64,000 nt of DNA from Chitinophagaceae bacterium (GCA_023957575.1 JAMLGU010000002.1:310001-374000); one strand, 5' to 3'; positions 9,893 through 20,053 are shown, counted from the stretch's first letter. Made by a program: numbers and translations. The notes: generated from the letters alone by a model not told the origin.

Positions 9893-10198
9893 ATTTGAAA
9901 GGATACCAATCTTTCTGAAATTTATAAGGCTCTTGGTTATCAATGTATTACGTAGAATATTAAGTGTCTATATTGGTCGAAGCAGGATTTTCAAATTTAT
10001 TTCCGAATGGGAAAAAATATTTATTGAAAATTATTTTCTACTGAAAATCGCAGCTTTTTGGTTGCCAAAATCATATAACAAAGGGAAGTATTAATAATTT
10101 CTGATCAAAAACCATTTTTCTTAATATCTTTAAAGATCGAATTATCAAATGGTATAACAATTATTGTGTATATAGTTTAAAAGGAGAAAAAGATTGTA
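9893..10198. other. Intergenic gap with no supported gene
   Basis: AT-rich spacer between lysA and the esterase gene. A 73-codon forward frame overlaps the end of lysA, but it has no start signal and no family resemblance. The only clear element is an AGGAG-type ribosome-binding sequence at 10182-10186 serving the next gene. Confidence 0.5.
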
Positions 10199-11329
10199 AT
10201 GGAGTTTTTTTTAATAACCCCTGAGTTTGATGAGCGGCCAATTTATATCACAGGCAATTTTAATGGTTGGAATCCCAAAGAGGTCAAATATCAGATGAAG
10301 GAATTAGATGAAGGTGAGTATTATATCAAAATTGATGATGAATTTTTACCCAAAAAAATTGAATATAAATTTACCAAAGGGGGATGGGAGCATGTGGAGC
10401 TGGATCAATATGGCAATATAACACACAACAGAGTGGCGCTTCTTAGCCAGGAAAAAGCAGAGGACCGGGTGGAGAAATGGAGGTATAACTGGGGGCCTTT
10501 TAAAAATGAATTTTTCCCAATTGTGGAACTGATTGACAAGGAGTTTTACATACCGCAATTAGACAAAACCCGTAAGGTATGGGCGCTTTTGCCGTACAAT
10601 TATTATAAATCTCAAAAGCATTATCCGGTATTATATCTTCAGGATGCTCAGAACCTGTTTAACGAAGGCTCGAAATTTGGTAACTGGGAAATTGATAAAA
10701 AATTATCTATTTTGGCTGAATACCAGCGTGGTGATATTATTGTGATAGCCATAGAGCATGGCGATGATGATCGGATTTCGGAGTTTGTTTTTCAAAATCC
10801 CAAACTAACCAAAAATGCAGAAGGCAAAAAATATATTCGGTTTGTAACAGATACGCTTAAACCATTTATTGACGCTAAATACCGGACATTGAAAGACCGT
10901 GAAAACACTGGAATCGGCGGTAGTTCACTCGGTGCACTGATAAGTATTTATGGTGGTTTTCTTTATCCTGAAGTATATTCCAAATTGATGTTGTTTTCGC
11001 CTTCGCTTTGGGTAGAACCGAAAAATAATTTTCCGGTTATCGGATTCCAACATCAGTTTGAAACCAAAGTGTATCTTTATGGCGGTAAAAAAGAAGGCTC
11101 TCAATTAGTCAGGCGAATTAAAGGATTTGAAAGATCCATGAAACGGTGGGAAAAGCAGGGGATGTTTGCTTTTGAACTTCGCGAAAGCATAAATGAGGAA
11201 GGTAAGCATCAGGAGTTTTACTGGTCGCAGGAATTTCCCAAAGCAATCGAATGGCTATACTTTGACCAAAAAGAAATTCCGGCAGAAGTTGTGGCAGATT
11301 TTACTAATGCAAAAACGAGAAAAAAGTGA
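10199..11329 (+). CDS. Esterase-family alpha/beta hydrolase with N-terminal glycogen-binding-like domain
   Basis: Residues 1-85 resemble the AMPK/CBM48 glycogen-recognition fold (FDERPIYITGNFNGWNPKE, then EGEYYIKIDD, IEYKFTKGGW). Residues 110-360 form a putative esterase (esterase D/enterochelin-esterase-like) domain: YPVLYLQDAQNLF, IVIAIEHGDDD and the nucleophile elbow GIGGSSLGALISIYGG. There is no signal peptide, so it is probably cytoplasmic. A strong AGGAG lies 12 nt before the ATG, unusual in this window. The stop TGA overlaps the next gene's GTG by four bases (GTGA), implying translational coupling to the M17 peptidase. The substrate is unknown; a glycogen- or oligosaccharide-linked ester is one possibility. 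Confidence 0.85.
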   Translation: MEFFLITPEFDERPIYITGNFNGWNPKEVKYQMKELDEGEYYIKIDDEFLPKKIEYKFTKGGWEHVELDQYGNITHNRVALLSQEKAEDRVEKWRYNWGPFKNEFFPIVELIDKEFYIPQLDKTRKVWALLPYNYYKSQKHYPVLYLQDAQNLFNEGSKFGNWEIDKKLSILAEYQRGDIIVIAIEHGDDDRISEFVFQNPKLTKNAEGKKYIRFVTDTLKPFIDAKYRTLKDRENTGIGGSSLGALISIYGGFLYPEVYSKLMLFSPSLWVEPKNNFPVIGFQHQFETKVYLYGGKKEGSQLVRRIKGFERSMKRWEKQGMFAFELRESINEEGKHQEFYWSQEFPKAIEWLYFDQKEIPAEVVADFTNAKTRKK

Positions 11330-12741
11330 TTAAGATCAGTTCGAAAAAAGTTAAAACCACCCAGCGATTCTATGTATTTACACAGGAAAGTTGGAGTAAA
11401 GCGAAAAAACAATTTGAACTTGCTCAAAAGTTCTTTGAAGCAAAAAAGAGCGAAGTATTTATAACTTCAATTGATAATGCTGTTTGTTATTTAATTGGAG
11501 TGGGTAAGGAGGCGCAGGCAAAAGATTTTGTATATCAACAAGTTGGTAATAAATTCTCTTCTGATTTTAAAGAAAAAATTAATCCAACGGCAACCGAGAT
11601 TGTCGGCAGTTTAAATGAAAAGCAGCTTTCACAATTTGTTTTGGGTTTGTTTTTGGGTACCTACAAGTATCCGTTTGAAAAAACGCATCCCTTTTGGAAG
11701 AAAGGGTTTTCAATAGTTTCAAATGCTGTTTCAGAAAAACAGGCAAAAGTAATTTCATTAAGAACCGAAGCTATTTGTAGTGGTCAGTTTGCAGGCATGG
11801 AATGGCTCAATAAGCCTGCTAATTATAAAACCGTTTCCCTATTGAGCAAATATTTAAAGGAGGAATGTAAGAAACTAAATATAAGCTACAAATCATTTAA
11901 CAGGGCAGTGAGTATCAGGAAGGGGTTGGGAGCCTTTGTGGCAGTCAATCAGGGAAGCAGTCAGGAAGCAGCATTTACTATTTTGGAATATAAAGGGGGT
12001 GGCCCGAAATCCAAAACCTTAGGTTTGGTGGGTAAATGTGTTTTGTTTGATACGGGCGGCATTTCCATCAAGCCATCAGAAAATATGCACTATATGAAGA
12101 GTGATATGGGAGGCGCTGCTGCGGTAATAGGCGCTCTGTTTGCCATTGCCGAGTTGAAAATGCCTGTTAACATTGTTGCGGTATTGCCAATAACCGATAA
12201 TGCTGTTTCAGAAAAAGCTTATCTGCCAAGCGATGTGATAACTGCTTATAACGGCAAAACGATTGAAGTGCTGAATACCGATGCAGAGGGTAGAATGACG
12301 CTTGCAGACGGCCTTTCCTATTTGTCAAAAAATTATAAAACCGATGTGCTGATTGACCTTGCCACGCTTACCGGCAGTGCAGTGAGGATGTTTGGATATA
12401 GCTGTGGGGCTTATTTTTCTAATAATGAAGAATTGAAGGGGCAGTTGGAAAAATCAGCCGGTAACACCCATCAGCGAATATGGAATCTACCGCTTTGGGT
12501 TGATTGGCAAGATGAAATAAAATCAGATGTTGCAGATTACAGAAATATTTCTTCCAAACCATTTGGCGACTGTATTGTAGCGGCAAAGTTTCTGGAGCAA
12601 TTTATTGAAGGGCATAGGGCCTGGGCGCACCTCGATATTGCCGGAGTAGCATTTGGAAATGTAAATTATGCTAAAGAAAAGGCAGCAACAGGGTATGGTG
12701 TTCAAATGTTAATTGATTTTGCAGAAAATTTTGTGATATAA
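11326..12741 (+). CDS. M17 leucyl aminopeptidase family protein
   Basis: A 471-residue cytosolic metallo-aminopeptidase. The catalytic C-terminal domain carries LVGKCVLFDTGGISIKPSEN, MHYMKSDMGGAAAV, and the M17 signature VLNTDAEGRMTLADGL, which bind two metal ions and the substrate. The start is the GTG at 11326, which overlaps the preceding TGA stop, so translation is probably coupled to the esterase gene upstream. The N-terminal 160 residues are less conserved, as usual for the PepA hexamer-forming domain. Probable roles are peptide turnover and glutathione or cysteinyl-glycine cleavage; specificity within the family is not resolved. Confidence 0.92.
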   Translation: MIKISSKKVKTTQRFYVFTQESWSKAKKQFELAQKFFEAKKSEVFITSIDNAVCYLIGVGKEAQAKDFVYQQVGNKFSSDFKEKINPTATEIVGSLNEKQLSQFVLGLFLGTYKYPFEKTHPFWKKGFSIVSNAVSEKQAKVISLRTEAICSGQFAGMEWLNKPANYKTVSLLSKYLKEECKKLNISYKSFNRAVSIRKGLGAFVAVNQGSSQEAAFTILEYKGGGPKSKTLGLVGKCVLFDTGGISIKPSENMHYMKSDMGGAAAVIGALFAIAELKMPVNIVAVLPITDNAVSEKAYLPSDVITAYNGKTIEVLNTDAEGRMTLADGLSYLSKNYKTDVLIDLATLTGSAVRMFGYSCGAYFSNNEELKGQLEKSAGNTHQRIWNLPLWVDWQDEIKSDVADYRNISSKPFGDCIVAAKFLEQFIEGHRAWAHLDIAGVAFGNVNYAKEKAATGYGVQMLIDFAENFVI

Positions 12742-12824
12742 ATTTTGTAAATTGCAATGATAATATTCATTTTGATAAACTTTTAATTAGAAAATCAGAT
12801 TGCTTAAAATTTTAAAAATTGTAT

Positions 12825-14030
12825 ATGAAAAAAACCATTGTTTGTATAGCCAGTTATTTTAAAGGAAATGATTTCCTGATTGCCTGTAAAGAGCAGGGTA
12901 ATCAGGTGATATTTATAACTTCTGAAAGTCTGAAAGAAGAAAAGTGGGCATGGTCGGCAATTGATGAAATATATTATATGCCCGAAGTGGAGAAGTTTGT
13001 ATGGAATATGGAACATTTTGTAAAAGGCTTTTCTTTTTTGATGAGAACGCACAATGTTGACGCAGTGGTAGCTTTGGATGATTTTGATGTGGAAAAGGCA
13101 GCAATGATCAGAGAGGTATTTCGGATTCCGGGGATGGGGCAGACGACCTACAGATACTTCAGAGATAAACTTGCCATGAGGCAAAAGGCAGCAGAGAGTG
13201 GAATATCAATCCCGCAGTTTACACCTGTTTTTAACGATAATGTTATCGGTAATTTTATAAAAGAGGTTCCGGCTCCCTGGATTTTTAAACCTCGTGCTGA
13301 GGCATCTGCAATCGGTATAAAAAAAATAAATAACGAGCAGGAACTTTGGGATTTATTAAATAGTCTTGGAGAAGAAAGAATTAATTTCCTGATGGAATCC
13401 TTTAAGCCCGGCGATGTATTTCATGTGGACAGTCTGGTTTATGAGGATGATGTCGTATTCTCTGCTTTTTCCAGATATCTGGCAACACCAATGAAAATTT
13501 CGCACGAAGGCGGTGTTTTCAGAACAGTAACATTAGCCAAATCTTCTGATGATACTCAAAAATTAGATAAGATAAATAAACAGGTACTGTCGAGCTTCGG
13601 TATCAAAAACGGCGCTACTCATAGCGAATATATAAAAGGGGAGGATGGACGTTTTTATTTTCTGGAAACCTCTTCTCGCATTGGTGGCGCTCATATTCCG
13701 GATATGATAGAAGCTGCAACCGGTGTAAATGTATGGAAAGAATGGGCAAAGCTGGAAACAGCTATTCTGAGAGAAGAAAAATATACGGTTGAAGAAACTA
13801 AAAACCTTTATGCGGGATTATTGATTTCTTTGGCTAAGGAAGAGAAGCCTGATACAAAACCATTTGAGTGTGCAGAGGTAAATAAATTTTTGGAAATAAA
13901 AAGTCATATCGGAATCGTTTATCAGTCGGACAATGCTGATGTGATTATCAATAAAATAAATGAGGCTACCGATTTGATTACAAAAGATCTTTTGAGTATT
14001 ATGCCACCCAAAACCAAACCTTCTTCGTAA
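12825..14030 (+). CDS. ATP-grasp domain carboxylate-amine ligase-like protein
   Basis: About 401 residues starting at the ATG at 12825; the frame opens six nt earlier at a TTG, which is less likely. An N-terminal Rossmann-like pre-ATP-grasp segment (TIVCIASYFKGNDFLIACKE) is followed by the ATP-grasp core: RDKLAMRQKAAESGI, PWIFKPRAEASAIGIKKI (nucleotide-binding Lys), HVDSLVY, and FYFLETSSRIGGAHIPDMIE, where Glu and Arg would bind Mg-ATP. It resembles carbamoyl-phosphate-synthase-type or biotin-carboxylase-type ligases that join a carboxylate to an amine. It lies 83 bp after the peptidase gene, with no partner peptide or peptide-synthesis gene nearby. The product is unknown. Confidence 0.8.
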   Translation: MKKTIVCIASYFKGNDFLIACKEQGNQVIFITSESLKEEKWAWSAIDEIYYMPEVEKFVWNMEHFVKGFSFLMRTHNVDAVVALDDFDVEKAAMIREVFRIPGMGQTTYRYFRDKLAMRQKAAESGISIPQFTPVFNDNVIGNFIKEVPAPWIFKPRAEASAIGIKKINNEQELWDLLNSLGEERINFLMESFKPGDVFHVDSLVYEDDVVFSAFSRYLATPMKISHEGGVFRTVTLAKSSDDTQKLDKINKQVLSSFGIKNGATHSEYIKGEDGRFYFLETSSRIGGAHIPDMIEAATGVNVWKEWAKLETAILREEKYTVEETKNLYAGLLISLAKEEKPDTKPFECAEVNKFLEIKSHIGIVYQSDNADVIINKINEATDLITKDLLSIMPPKTKPSS

Positions 14031-14334
14031 CAAGATTGTTGATTAAATAATTTATAGAAGGCCATGAAAACAGGTAATTGAAAAATGTTACATCAATCTG
14101 GTGGTTTTATTTATTAATTATTTTGCTTTATTAGCGCTTTCAACGATTGTTGTTTTTGCATATCCTCATCTCCTTTGCAACACTATTCGGTCATGCGCTA
14201 TGAGCTGTAGGTGGTTGATTGAATGCAAAATTTTCGTTTTTTCTCCACTACTTTTCCCAAAATTCATGTCTTTCTGCATTTTTTGAAACATCGGCTGTAC
14301 CTTTGTATATTATTTCTTATTAACAAAGTAGTTT
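14031..14334. other. Intergenic region upstream of gcvP
   Basis: A 304-bp AT-rich spacer holding the gcvP promoter candidate near its 3' end. I looked for a tandem-aptamer glycine riboswitch and saw no supporting stems. A 61-codon frame inside lacks a plausible start and any recognisable similarity. Confidence 0.5.
14273..14305 (+). promoter_or_regulatory. Putative promoter for gcvP
   Basis: TACCTTTG at 14298-14305 is a full TAnnTTTG match 29 nt before the ATG. TCTG at 14273-14276, with 21 nt between, is a weak -33 element. Confidence 0.5.
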
Positions 14335-17199
14335 ATGAATATTTTAAAATCTCAGTCAAGGGAATTTGTAAAGAGGCATATCGGCCCGAATGAATCGGAA
14401 ACAAAAAAAATGCTGCACGAAACCGGCTTTAATTCGATTGATGAATTGATTGACAAGACCGTTCCACCCGGTATTCGCATGACCGAACCGCTAAGGATTC
14501 CGACTCCATTGAGCGAAAATGAATATCTGAGACATATTAAAACCGTATCGCTCAAAAACAAAATATTCAGCAATTATATTGGCCAAGGTTATTACGGAAC
14601 CTTTACGCCATCTGTTATTCAAAGAAATATTTTTGAAAACCCCGGATGGTACACCCAATATACTCCTTATCAGGCCGAGATTTCGCAAGGTCGGTTAGAA
14701 AGTTTGCTGAACTTTCAAACAATGGTAAGCGACCTTACTGCATTGCCGCTGGCAAATGCTTCCTTACTTGATGAAGCTACTGCCGCTGCCGAGGCCATGT
14801 TGATGTTTTATAACATGAAAAACAGGCAGGATCACATTGAAAGACCTAAATTTTTTATTGATAAAGAGACATTTCCCCAAACCAAAGATGTTGTTTACAC
14901 CCGTGCTAAACCATTCCATATTGAAATAGTAGAGGATGATTTTCAAAACGTGAGCATTGACAACAGTTTCTTTGGCGCATTGGTGCAATATCCTAATAAT
15001 AAGGGCAGTATAAAGGATTACCGCTCGTTTATTGCTTCGGTGCATGAGGCCGGCGCATATACCGTAATGGCTACAGACCTGCTGTCTTTAACACTTCTTA
15101 CACCTCCGGGCGAACTGGGCGCTGACGCAGCCGTTGGTTCTGCACAAAGGTTTGGCGTGCCACTGGGTTATGGCGGGCCACATGCCGGTTTTATGTCTGC
15201 TAAAGACGAATTCAAGCGCAACCTTCCGGGGCGCATTATCGGTATCAGTGAAGATGCAAGCGGCAACAGGGCCTTGCGTATGGCGCTGCAGACCAGAGAA
15301 CAGCATATCAAAAGAGAAAAAGCTACTTCCAATATTTGTACGGCGCAGGCGCTGCTGGCCAATATGGCCGCAATGTATGCAGTTTATCACGGACCCAAAG
15401 GCCTGAAAGCAATTGCGGAGCGGATTGTAGTATTTACCCAAACTGTGGCTGAAGCCATTGAAAACAGAGGTTTTGAATTGGTAAGCAATCATTATTTCGA
15501 TACTATTGTTGTGAAAACTGATAAGGCAAAGGCAATCGGGGAAAAGGCTGAAGCTCAAAAAATAAATCTGAGATACTTCGATGAAAATCACATTGGCATA
15601 TCAATTGACGAGACTACCATTGTGGAGGATTTGTTCGACCTGATAAATTGTTTCGAAGATGATATCAATGCTGTAGCTTTCGAAATTGAAGCTGAAAATG
15701 ATTTGCAATCCATCCCTCAGGACTTGGTAAGAACTTCCAAATACCTGACTCATCCGGTTTTCAATACTTACCATAGTGAAAGCCAGATGATGAGATATAT
15801 AAAATATTTGGAGAATAAAGACCTTTCGCTCAATACTTCAATGATATCTTTGGGCAGTTGCACCATGAAGCTGAACGCTGCCACCGAAATGGTGCCGCTT
15901 AGTTGGTCGCATTGGGCCAATATTCATCCTTTTGCCCCGGTGGAGCAGGCGGGAGGCTACCAGACATTGATAAAGGATTTCAGCAAATATCTTTGCGAAA
16001 TTACTGCTTTGGATGCCTGTAGCCTGCAGCCCAACAGTGGCGCTCAGGGAGAGTATGCCGGACTGCTTACCATTAAATCTTACCACGAGGCCCAAGGCCA
16101 TCCCGAAAGAAATGTGTTGCTGATACCTATTTCGGCGCATGGCACTAATCCTGCATCGGCAGTAATGGCAGGTATGAAAGTGGTGATTGTAAAGGCTTTG
16201 GAAAACGGATATATTGATGTAGATGATTTAAAGACCAAAGCCGAAGAGCATAAAGACAATTTGGCTGGTATTATGATTACATACCCCAGCACCTACGGCG
16301 TGTATGAAGAAACAGTGAAGGAAATTACACAAATCGTACACGAAAATGGCGGCCAGGTGTATATGGACGGCGCTAATATGAATGCGCAGGTTGGACTGAC
16401 GGCTCCAGGTTTGGTGGGGGCTGATGTTTGCCACCTCAATCTGCATAAAACATTCGCCATCCCTCACGGAGGCGGTGGTCCGGGTGTTGGCCCCATCTGT
16501 GTAAGAGAACATTTGGCAATACACCTGCCCGGTCATGTAATGACAGAGCATAAACAAGGCGCTGTATCGGCGGCTCCTTATGGTTCGGCATCCGTAAACC
16601 TGATATCTTATGCCTATATCAGAATGTTGGGTGATGAAGGATTAAGAACAGCTACAGAATATGCCATCCTCAACGCAAATTATATGAAAAAGCGCCTTTC
16701 GGAGCATTATGATATTCTTTATACAAATGATAATGGCTTGTGTGCACACGAATTTATTGTGGATTTGAGACCGTTCAAAAAAACGGCTCAGATTGAAGCC
16801 GAAGATGTGGCAAAAAGGTTGATGGATTATGGTTTTCATGCGCCTACCATGAGTTTCCCTGTACCGGGTACCATTATGATAGAGCCTACTGAAAGTGAAG
16901 ATAAGGCCGAGTTGGATCGTTTTTGCGAAGCGCTGATTAACATTAGAGAAGAAATCAGAAAAATTGAGGAAGGGAAATCTGACGTTAAAGACAATCCTTT
17001 AAAAAATGCGCCTCATACACAATTGGAGGTAATGGCTGATGACTGGAACCATCCCTACAGCCGACAGGAAGCTGCATTTCCATTGGCCTACGTTCAGCGC
17101 AATAAATTCTGGCCTTCAGTAGCCCGGGTGAATAATACGATCGGTGACAGAAACCTGATTTGTACCTGCCAGCCTACAGAGATGTATGCAGAGGCCTAA
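14335..17199 (+). CDS. gcvP: Glycine dehydrogenase (aminomethyl-transferring), P-protein
   Basis: A full-length fused P-protein of 954 residues. It decarboxylates glycine with PLP and passes the aminomethyl group to the lipoyl H-protein of the glycine cleavage system. The N-terminal half shows the inactive paralogous repeat (YTPYQAEISQGRLESLLNFQ; LGYGGPHAGFMS). The C-terminal half holds the active site, with PLP lysine 705 in LNLHKTFAIPHGGGGPGVGP. SLGSCTMKLNAATEMVP and GAQGEYAGL are also conserved. It has its own promoter-like sequence, and no gcvT or gcvH gene lies in the window. A strong hairpin terminator between it and the convergent gene ends transcription. Confidence 0.97.
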   Translation: MNILKSQSREFVKRHIGPNESETKKMLHETGFNSIDELIDKTVPPGIRMTEPLRIPTPLSENEYLRHIKTVSLKNKIFSNYIGQGYYGTFTPSVIQRNIFENPGWYTQYTPYQAEISQGRLESLLNFQTMVSDLTALPLANASLLDEATAAAEAMLMFYNMKNRQDHIERPKFFIDKETFPQTKDVVYTRAKPFHIEIVEDDFQNVSIDNSFFGALVQYPNNKGSIKDYRSFIASVHEAGAYTVMATDLLSLTLLTPPGELGADAAVGSAQRFGVPLGYGGPHAGFMSAKDEFKRNLPGRIIGISEDASGNRALRMALQTREQHIKREKATSNICTAQALLANMAAMYAVYHGPKGLKAIAERIVVFTQTVAEAIENRGFELVSNHYFDTIVVKTDKAKAIGEKAEAQKINLRYFDENHIGISIDETTIVEDLFDLINCFEDDINAVAFEIEAENDLQSIPQDLVRTSKYLTHPVFNTYHSESQMMRYIKYLENKDLSLNTSMISLGSCTMKLNAATEMVPLSWSHWANIHPFAPVEQAGGYQTLIKDFSKYLCEITALDACSLQPNSGAQGEYAGLLTIKSYHEAQGHPERNVLLIPISAHGTNPASAVMAGMKVVIVKALENGYIDVDDLKTKAEEHKDNLAGIMITYPSTYGVYEETVKEITQIVHENGGQVYMDGANMNAQVGLTAPGLVGADVCHLNLHKTFAIPHGGGGPGVGPICVREHLAIHLPGHVMTEHKQGAVSAAPYGSASVNLISYAYIRMLGDEGLRTATEYAILNANYMKKRLSEHYDILYTNDNGLCAHEFIVDLRPFKKTAQIEAEDVAKRLMDYGFHAPTMSFPVPGTIMIEPTESEDKAELDRFCEALINIREEIRKIEEGKSDVKDNPLKNAPHTQLEVMADDWNHPYSRQEAAFPLAYVQRNKFWPSVARVNNTIGDRNLICTCQPTEMYAEA

Positions 17200-17232
17200 T
17201 TAAAACTATTTTTTGCACCATTACGTCAATAA

Positions 17233-17267
17233 AAATAGCCCGGAATATTAATACTTTCGGGCTATTT
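17233..17267. terminator. Bidirectional terminator between gcvP and the fadN-like gene
   Basis: Perfect 10-bp stem AAATAGCCCG (17233-17242) / CGGGCTATTT (17258-17267) with a 15-nt loop. A and T tracts on both sides suit termination of the two converging transcripts. Confidence 0.85.
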
Positions 17268-17286
17268 GTTATAAGCGCATACAATT

Positions 17287-19668
17287 CTAATTTCTTACCG
17301 GTCTCCCCGATTTTATAACCGATTGAAGCCGCTCCAAAGTTTTCCTTTCGCCGCAAAGCGACAGAAAAGCCTGTCGTTCCAGATCGAGCAGATATTGTTC
17401 ACTCACTAAAGTGGGTTCGCTCAGGTCGCCGCCACACATCACATAAGCCAGCTTGCGTGCTACCAATGCATCATGTTCTGTAGCGTAGTAAGCTTTTACC
17501 ATGCCATTAATACCTGCCAGCAATGCGCCTAAAGCACTGCGCCCCAACACTTTAATATCATTACGCTGCACCGGCTGCACATACCCCCTGTCATACATTT
17601 CGATAACGCTTCTCTTCGCCTGTGCTATTCTTCTACTTTGGTTCATTACTATTTCATCGTGGCCTTTGCGGTAAATACCCAGTTCATAAGCTTCATGTGC
17701 CGAGGTAGCCACTTTGGCTGTGGCAATGGTCATAAACCGGTTTTGCAATGGCAGATTTTCGGGTTCGCCGTGCTGAATTTCATCAGAAGCCCTCAATACA
17801 AACTCTTTGGTGCCGCCCCCTCCCGGTATCAGGCCCACACCAAGTTCTACCAAACCGGTATAGGTTTCGGCTGCCGCACACACTTTATCACTGTGCAGAC
17901 TGAGTTCGCAACCGCCACCGAGCGTAAGTCCGTGTGGGGCCAGCACAACGGGTACACCGGAATATCTTGCACGCATTACCGTGTTTTGAAAAAGGCGTAT
18001 GGCCATATCCAATTCGTCATATTCCTGCTCCACAGCCAGCATAAAAATCAAGCCCACATTAGCGCCTGCCGAAAAATTAGCGCCCTCATTGGCTATTACT
18101 AAGCCTTTGTAATTCTTTTCGGCTTTTTCAATGGAAGTCTGAATACCGCTCAACACATCTCCTCCGATGGTTCCCATCTTGGTATTCCATTGCAGGGCCA
18201 GCACATCATCGCCAATATCATAAAGCCGGCAACTACCATTTTTCCAAACTGTTTTATCAGCATAATTGCTGAGGATAACGAAGCTTTCGCTACCCGGGAG
18301 CGGTTTATAGTTTTTGGTAGCAGGGTCATAAGCTAATTTTCTGCCTGCCTCCACTTTATAGAAAGAGGTATGCCCGGCGACCAACATTTCCTCCACCCAG
18401 GAGGCTACGCTATAGCCTGCGCCTTTCATGGCTTCGATTGTCTTTGCAAGACCAAGCAAATCCCAGGTTTCAAAAGCACCAATTTCCCAGCCAAAGCCTG
18501 CCATCATGGCATCATCTACTCTGTAAAGTTCATCGCTGATTTCCGGTATGCGATGGCTGATGTAAGAAAATAATCCATAGTGGAAATGCCTGTAAAATTC
18601 GCCTGCCTTGTCAGGGCTGCTATTGAGCATTTTTATTTTCGTATGCAGGTCATCAACGGGTTTGGCAGCGTCAAGCGATGCAAACTTGGGCTTCACCCGG
18701 GGTTTGTATTCCATCGTTGCCAGATCGAGGGTCAGAATCTCCGATTTGCCTTGTTCGTTCTTTATTTTCTTAAAAAAGCCTTGTCCGGTTTTATCGCCTA
18801 ACCATTTATTTTCAACAATTGTATTGAGCCAGGAAGGTATTTTAAAAATATCTTTCGCTTCATCATCAGGGCAATTGTCATGCACACCCTGGGCTACTTT
18901 TACCAAGGTATCAATCCCCACAACATCGGCAGTACGGAAGGTTGCCGATTTCGGCCTGCCAATCATAGGACCGGTGAGCGCCTCAATTTCGTCAATCGTC
19001 AGCCCCTGTTTGTCCATCAGTGAAAAAATAGACATGATGCTGAAAACACCTATTCTGTTGGCTATAAACGCAGGCGTGTCTTTGCAAAGAACAGTGGTTT
19101 TGCCCAGTGTGAGGTCGCCATACTGCATCAGAAAATCAGTTACCTCAGGGTCAGTATCAGGAGTGGGAATGATTTCCAATAATCTCAGATAACGGGGAGG
19201 ATTGAAAAAATGCGTTCCACAAAAATGCTTTCTGAAATCTTCGCTTCGTCCTTCGGTCATTAGATGGATGGGGATACCGGAGGTATTGGAAGTGATCAGC
19301 GATCCCGGTTTTCGAAATTGTTCTACTTTTTCAAATACCTGTTTTTTGATATCCAGCCTTTCTATCACCACTTCTATCACCCAGTCGCAGGTGGCTATAT
19401 CTTTCATGTCATCATCAAAATTTCCGGAGGAAATCAGTTTGGCTACTTCCTTGGTATATACGGGAGAAGGATTACTCTTTAAAGCGGCAGTAAGTGAGTC
19501 ATTTACTATTTTGTTTCTTGCCTTTCCGGTGATGGTTTCTCCATCTTTTGAGTAAGGAATATCCAGCAGGATAACAGGAATACCCACTCCGGCAAAATGG
19601 CAGGCTATACGGCTGCCCATTACGCCACTACCTAAAACAGCTACTTTCTTGATGGTTCTTTTATTCAT
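17287..19668 (-). CDS. 3-hydroxyacyl-CoA dehydrogenase/enoyl-CoA hydratase, FadN type
   Basis: A 793-residue bifunctional fatty-acid oxidation enzyme. The N-terminal NAD-binding domain begins KKVAVLGSGVMGSRIACHFA; SNTSGIPIHLM and GTHFFNPPRYLRLLEIIP with the catalytic His follow. FIANRIG begins the C-terminal dehydrogenase helices. From about residue 480 a crotonase-fold domain follows (ANEGANFSAGANVG, PHGLTLGGGCELSLH, ELGVGLIPGGGGTKE). The domain order dehydrogenase then hydratase is the FadN order, opposite to FadB. It hydrates enoyl-CoA and oxidises the 3-hydroxyacyl-CoA in beta-oxidation. The thiolase and acyl-CoA dehydrogenase that often follow fadN are absent here: downstream is the convergent gcvP. 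Confidence 0.93.
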   Translation of the reverse strand: MNKRTIKKVAVLGSGVMGSRIACHFAGVGIPVILLDIPYSKDGETITGKARNKIVNDSLTAALKSNPSPVYTKEVAKLISSGNFDDDMKDIATCDWVIEVVIERLDIKKQVFEKVEQFRKPGSLITSNTSGIPIHLMTEGRSEDFRKHFCGTHFFNPPRYLRLLEIIPTPDTDPEVTDFLMQYGDLTLGKTTVLCKDTPAFIANRIGVFSIMSIFSLMDKQGLTIDEIEALTGPMIGRPKSATFRTADVVGIDTLVKVAQGVHDNCPDDEAKDIFKIPSWLNTIVENKWLGDKTGQGFFKKIKNEQGKSEILTLDLATMEYKPRVKPKFASLDAAKPVDDLHTKIKMLNSSPDKAGEFYRHFHYGLFSYISHRIPEISDELYRVDDAMMAGFGWEIGAFETWDLLGLAKTIEAMKGAGYSVASWVEEMLVAGHTSFYKVEAGRKLAYDPATKNYKPLPGSESFVILSNYADKTVWKNGSCRLYDIGDDVLALQWNTKMGTIGGDVLSGIQTSIEKAEKNYKGLVIANEGANFSAGANVGLIFMLAVEQEYDELDMAIRLFQNTVMRARYSGVPVVLAPHGLTLGGGCELSLHSDKVCAAAETYTGLVELGVGLIPGGGGTKEFVLRASDEIQHGEPENLPLQNRFMTIATAKVATSAHEAYELGIYRKGHDEIVMNQSRRIAQAKRSVIEMYDRGYVQPVQRNDIKVLGRSALGALLAGINGMVKAYYATEHDALVARKLAYVMCGGDLSEPTLVSEQYLLDLERQAFLSLCGERKTLERLQSVIKSGRPVRN

Positions 19669-19849
19669 ACAGAAGATTACGTTTTAATTATTAGATAGTT
19701 AGATAAACAACTATTAAAAGTGAAGGTAAGAAAATCTGTTGAAAAAAGATTCCCCAAATGCAACAAAGAACATAAATCTCACTCCTTCTGCATGAGGAGA
19801 GGAAGTGAGGTTCTAAAACCTTGAACCTTAAACTTTAAACCCTAAAATG

Positions 19850-19994
19850 CAGCTTTCGGCTGCGGCAGGTAGCGATAGGCTATAGGCTTTAAGCCGTAAG
19901 CAAATTATACCCTCAAACCTTGAACATTAAACCTTAAACTTTTGACTTTAGTCGGTAAACAATTTGATAATCTGCAATCTGTAATCTGAAATCT
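19850..19994. repeat. 145-bp perfect direct repeat, copy 1
   Basis: This 145-bp stretch recurs base for base 204 bp downstream at 20054-20198. The sequence before both copies is also similar, except for an 8-bp insertion (TTAGGCTA) before copy 2. A perfect match implies recent duplication or gene conversion. Confidence 0.9.
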
Positions 19995-20053
19995 GTAATT
20001 TTCAATCTTCAAACCTTGAACCTTAAACCTTAAACCCTAAAATGCTTAGGCTA

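Noticed and set aside
9873..10094. 73-codon forward frame overlapping the end of lysA
   Set aside because: It begins inside lysA, has no ribosome-binding or promoter support, and its basic/hydrophobic composition resembles translated AT-rich spacer.
14101..14286. 61-codon frame upstream of gcvP
   Set aside because: No plausible start or family resemblance, and it overlaps the region expected to hold the promoter.
14031..14334. Glycine riboswitch upstream of gcvP
   Set aside because: No tandem aptamer stems or conserved loop bases could be found by eye; only a promoter-like sequence is supported.
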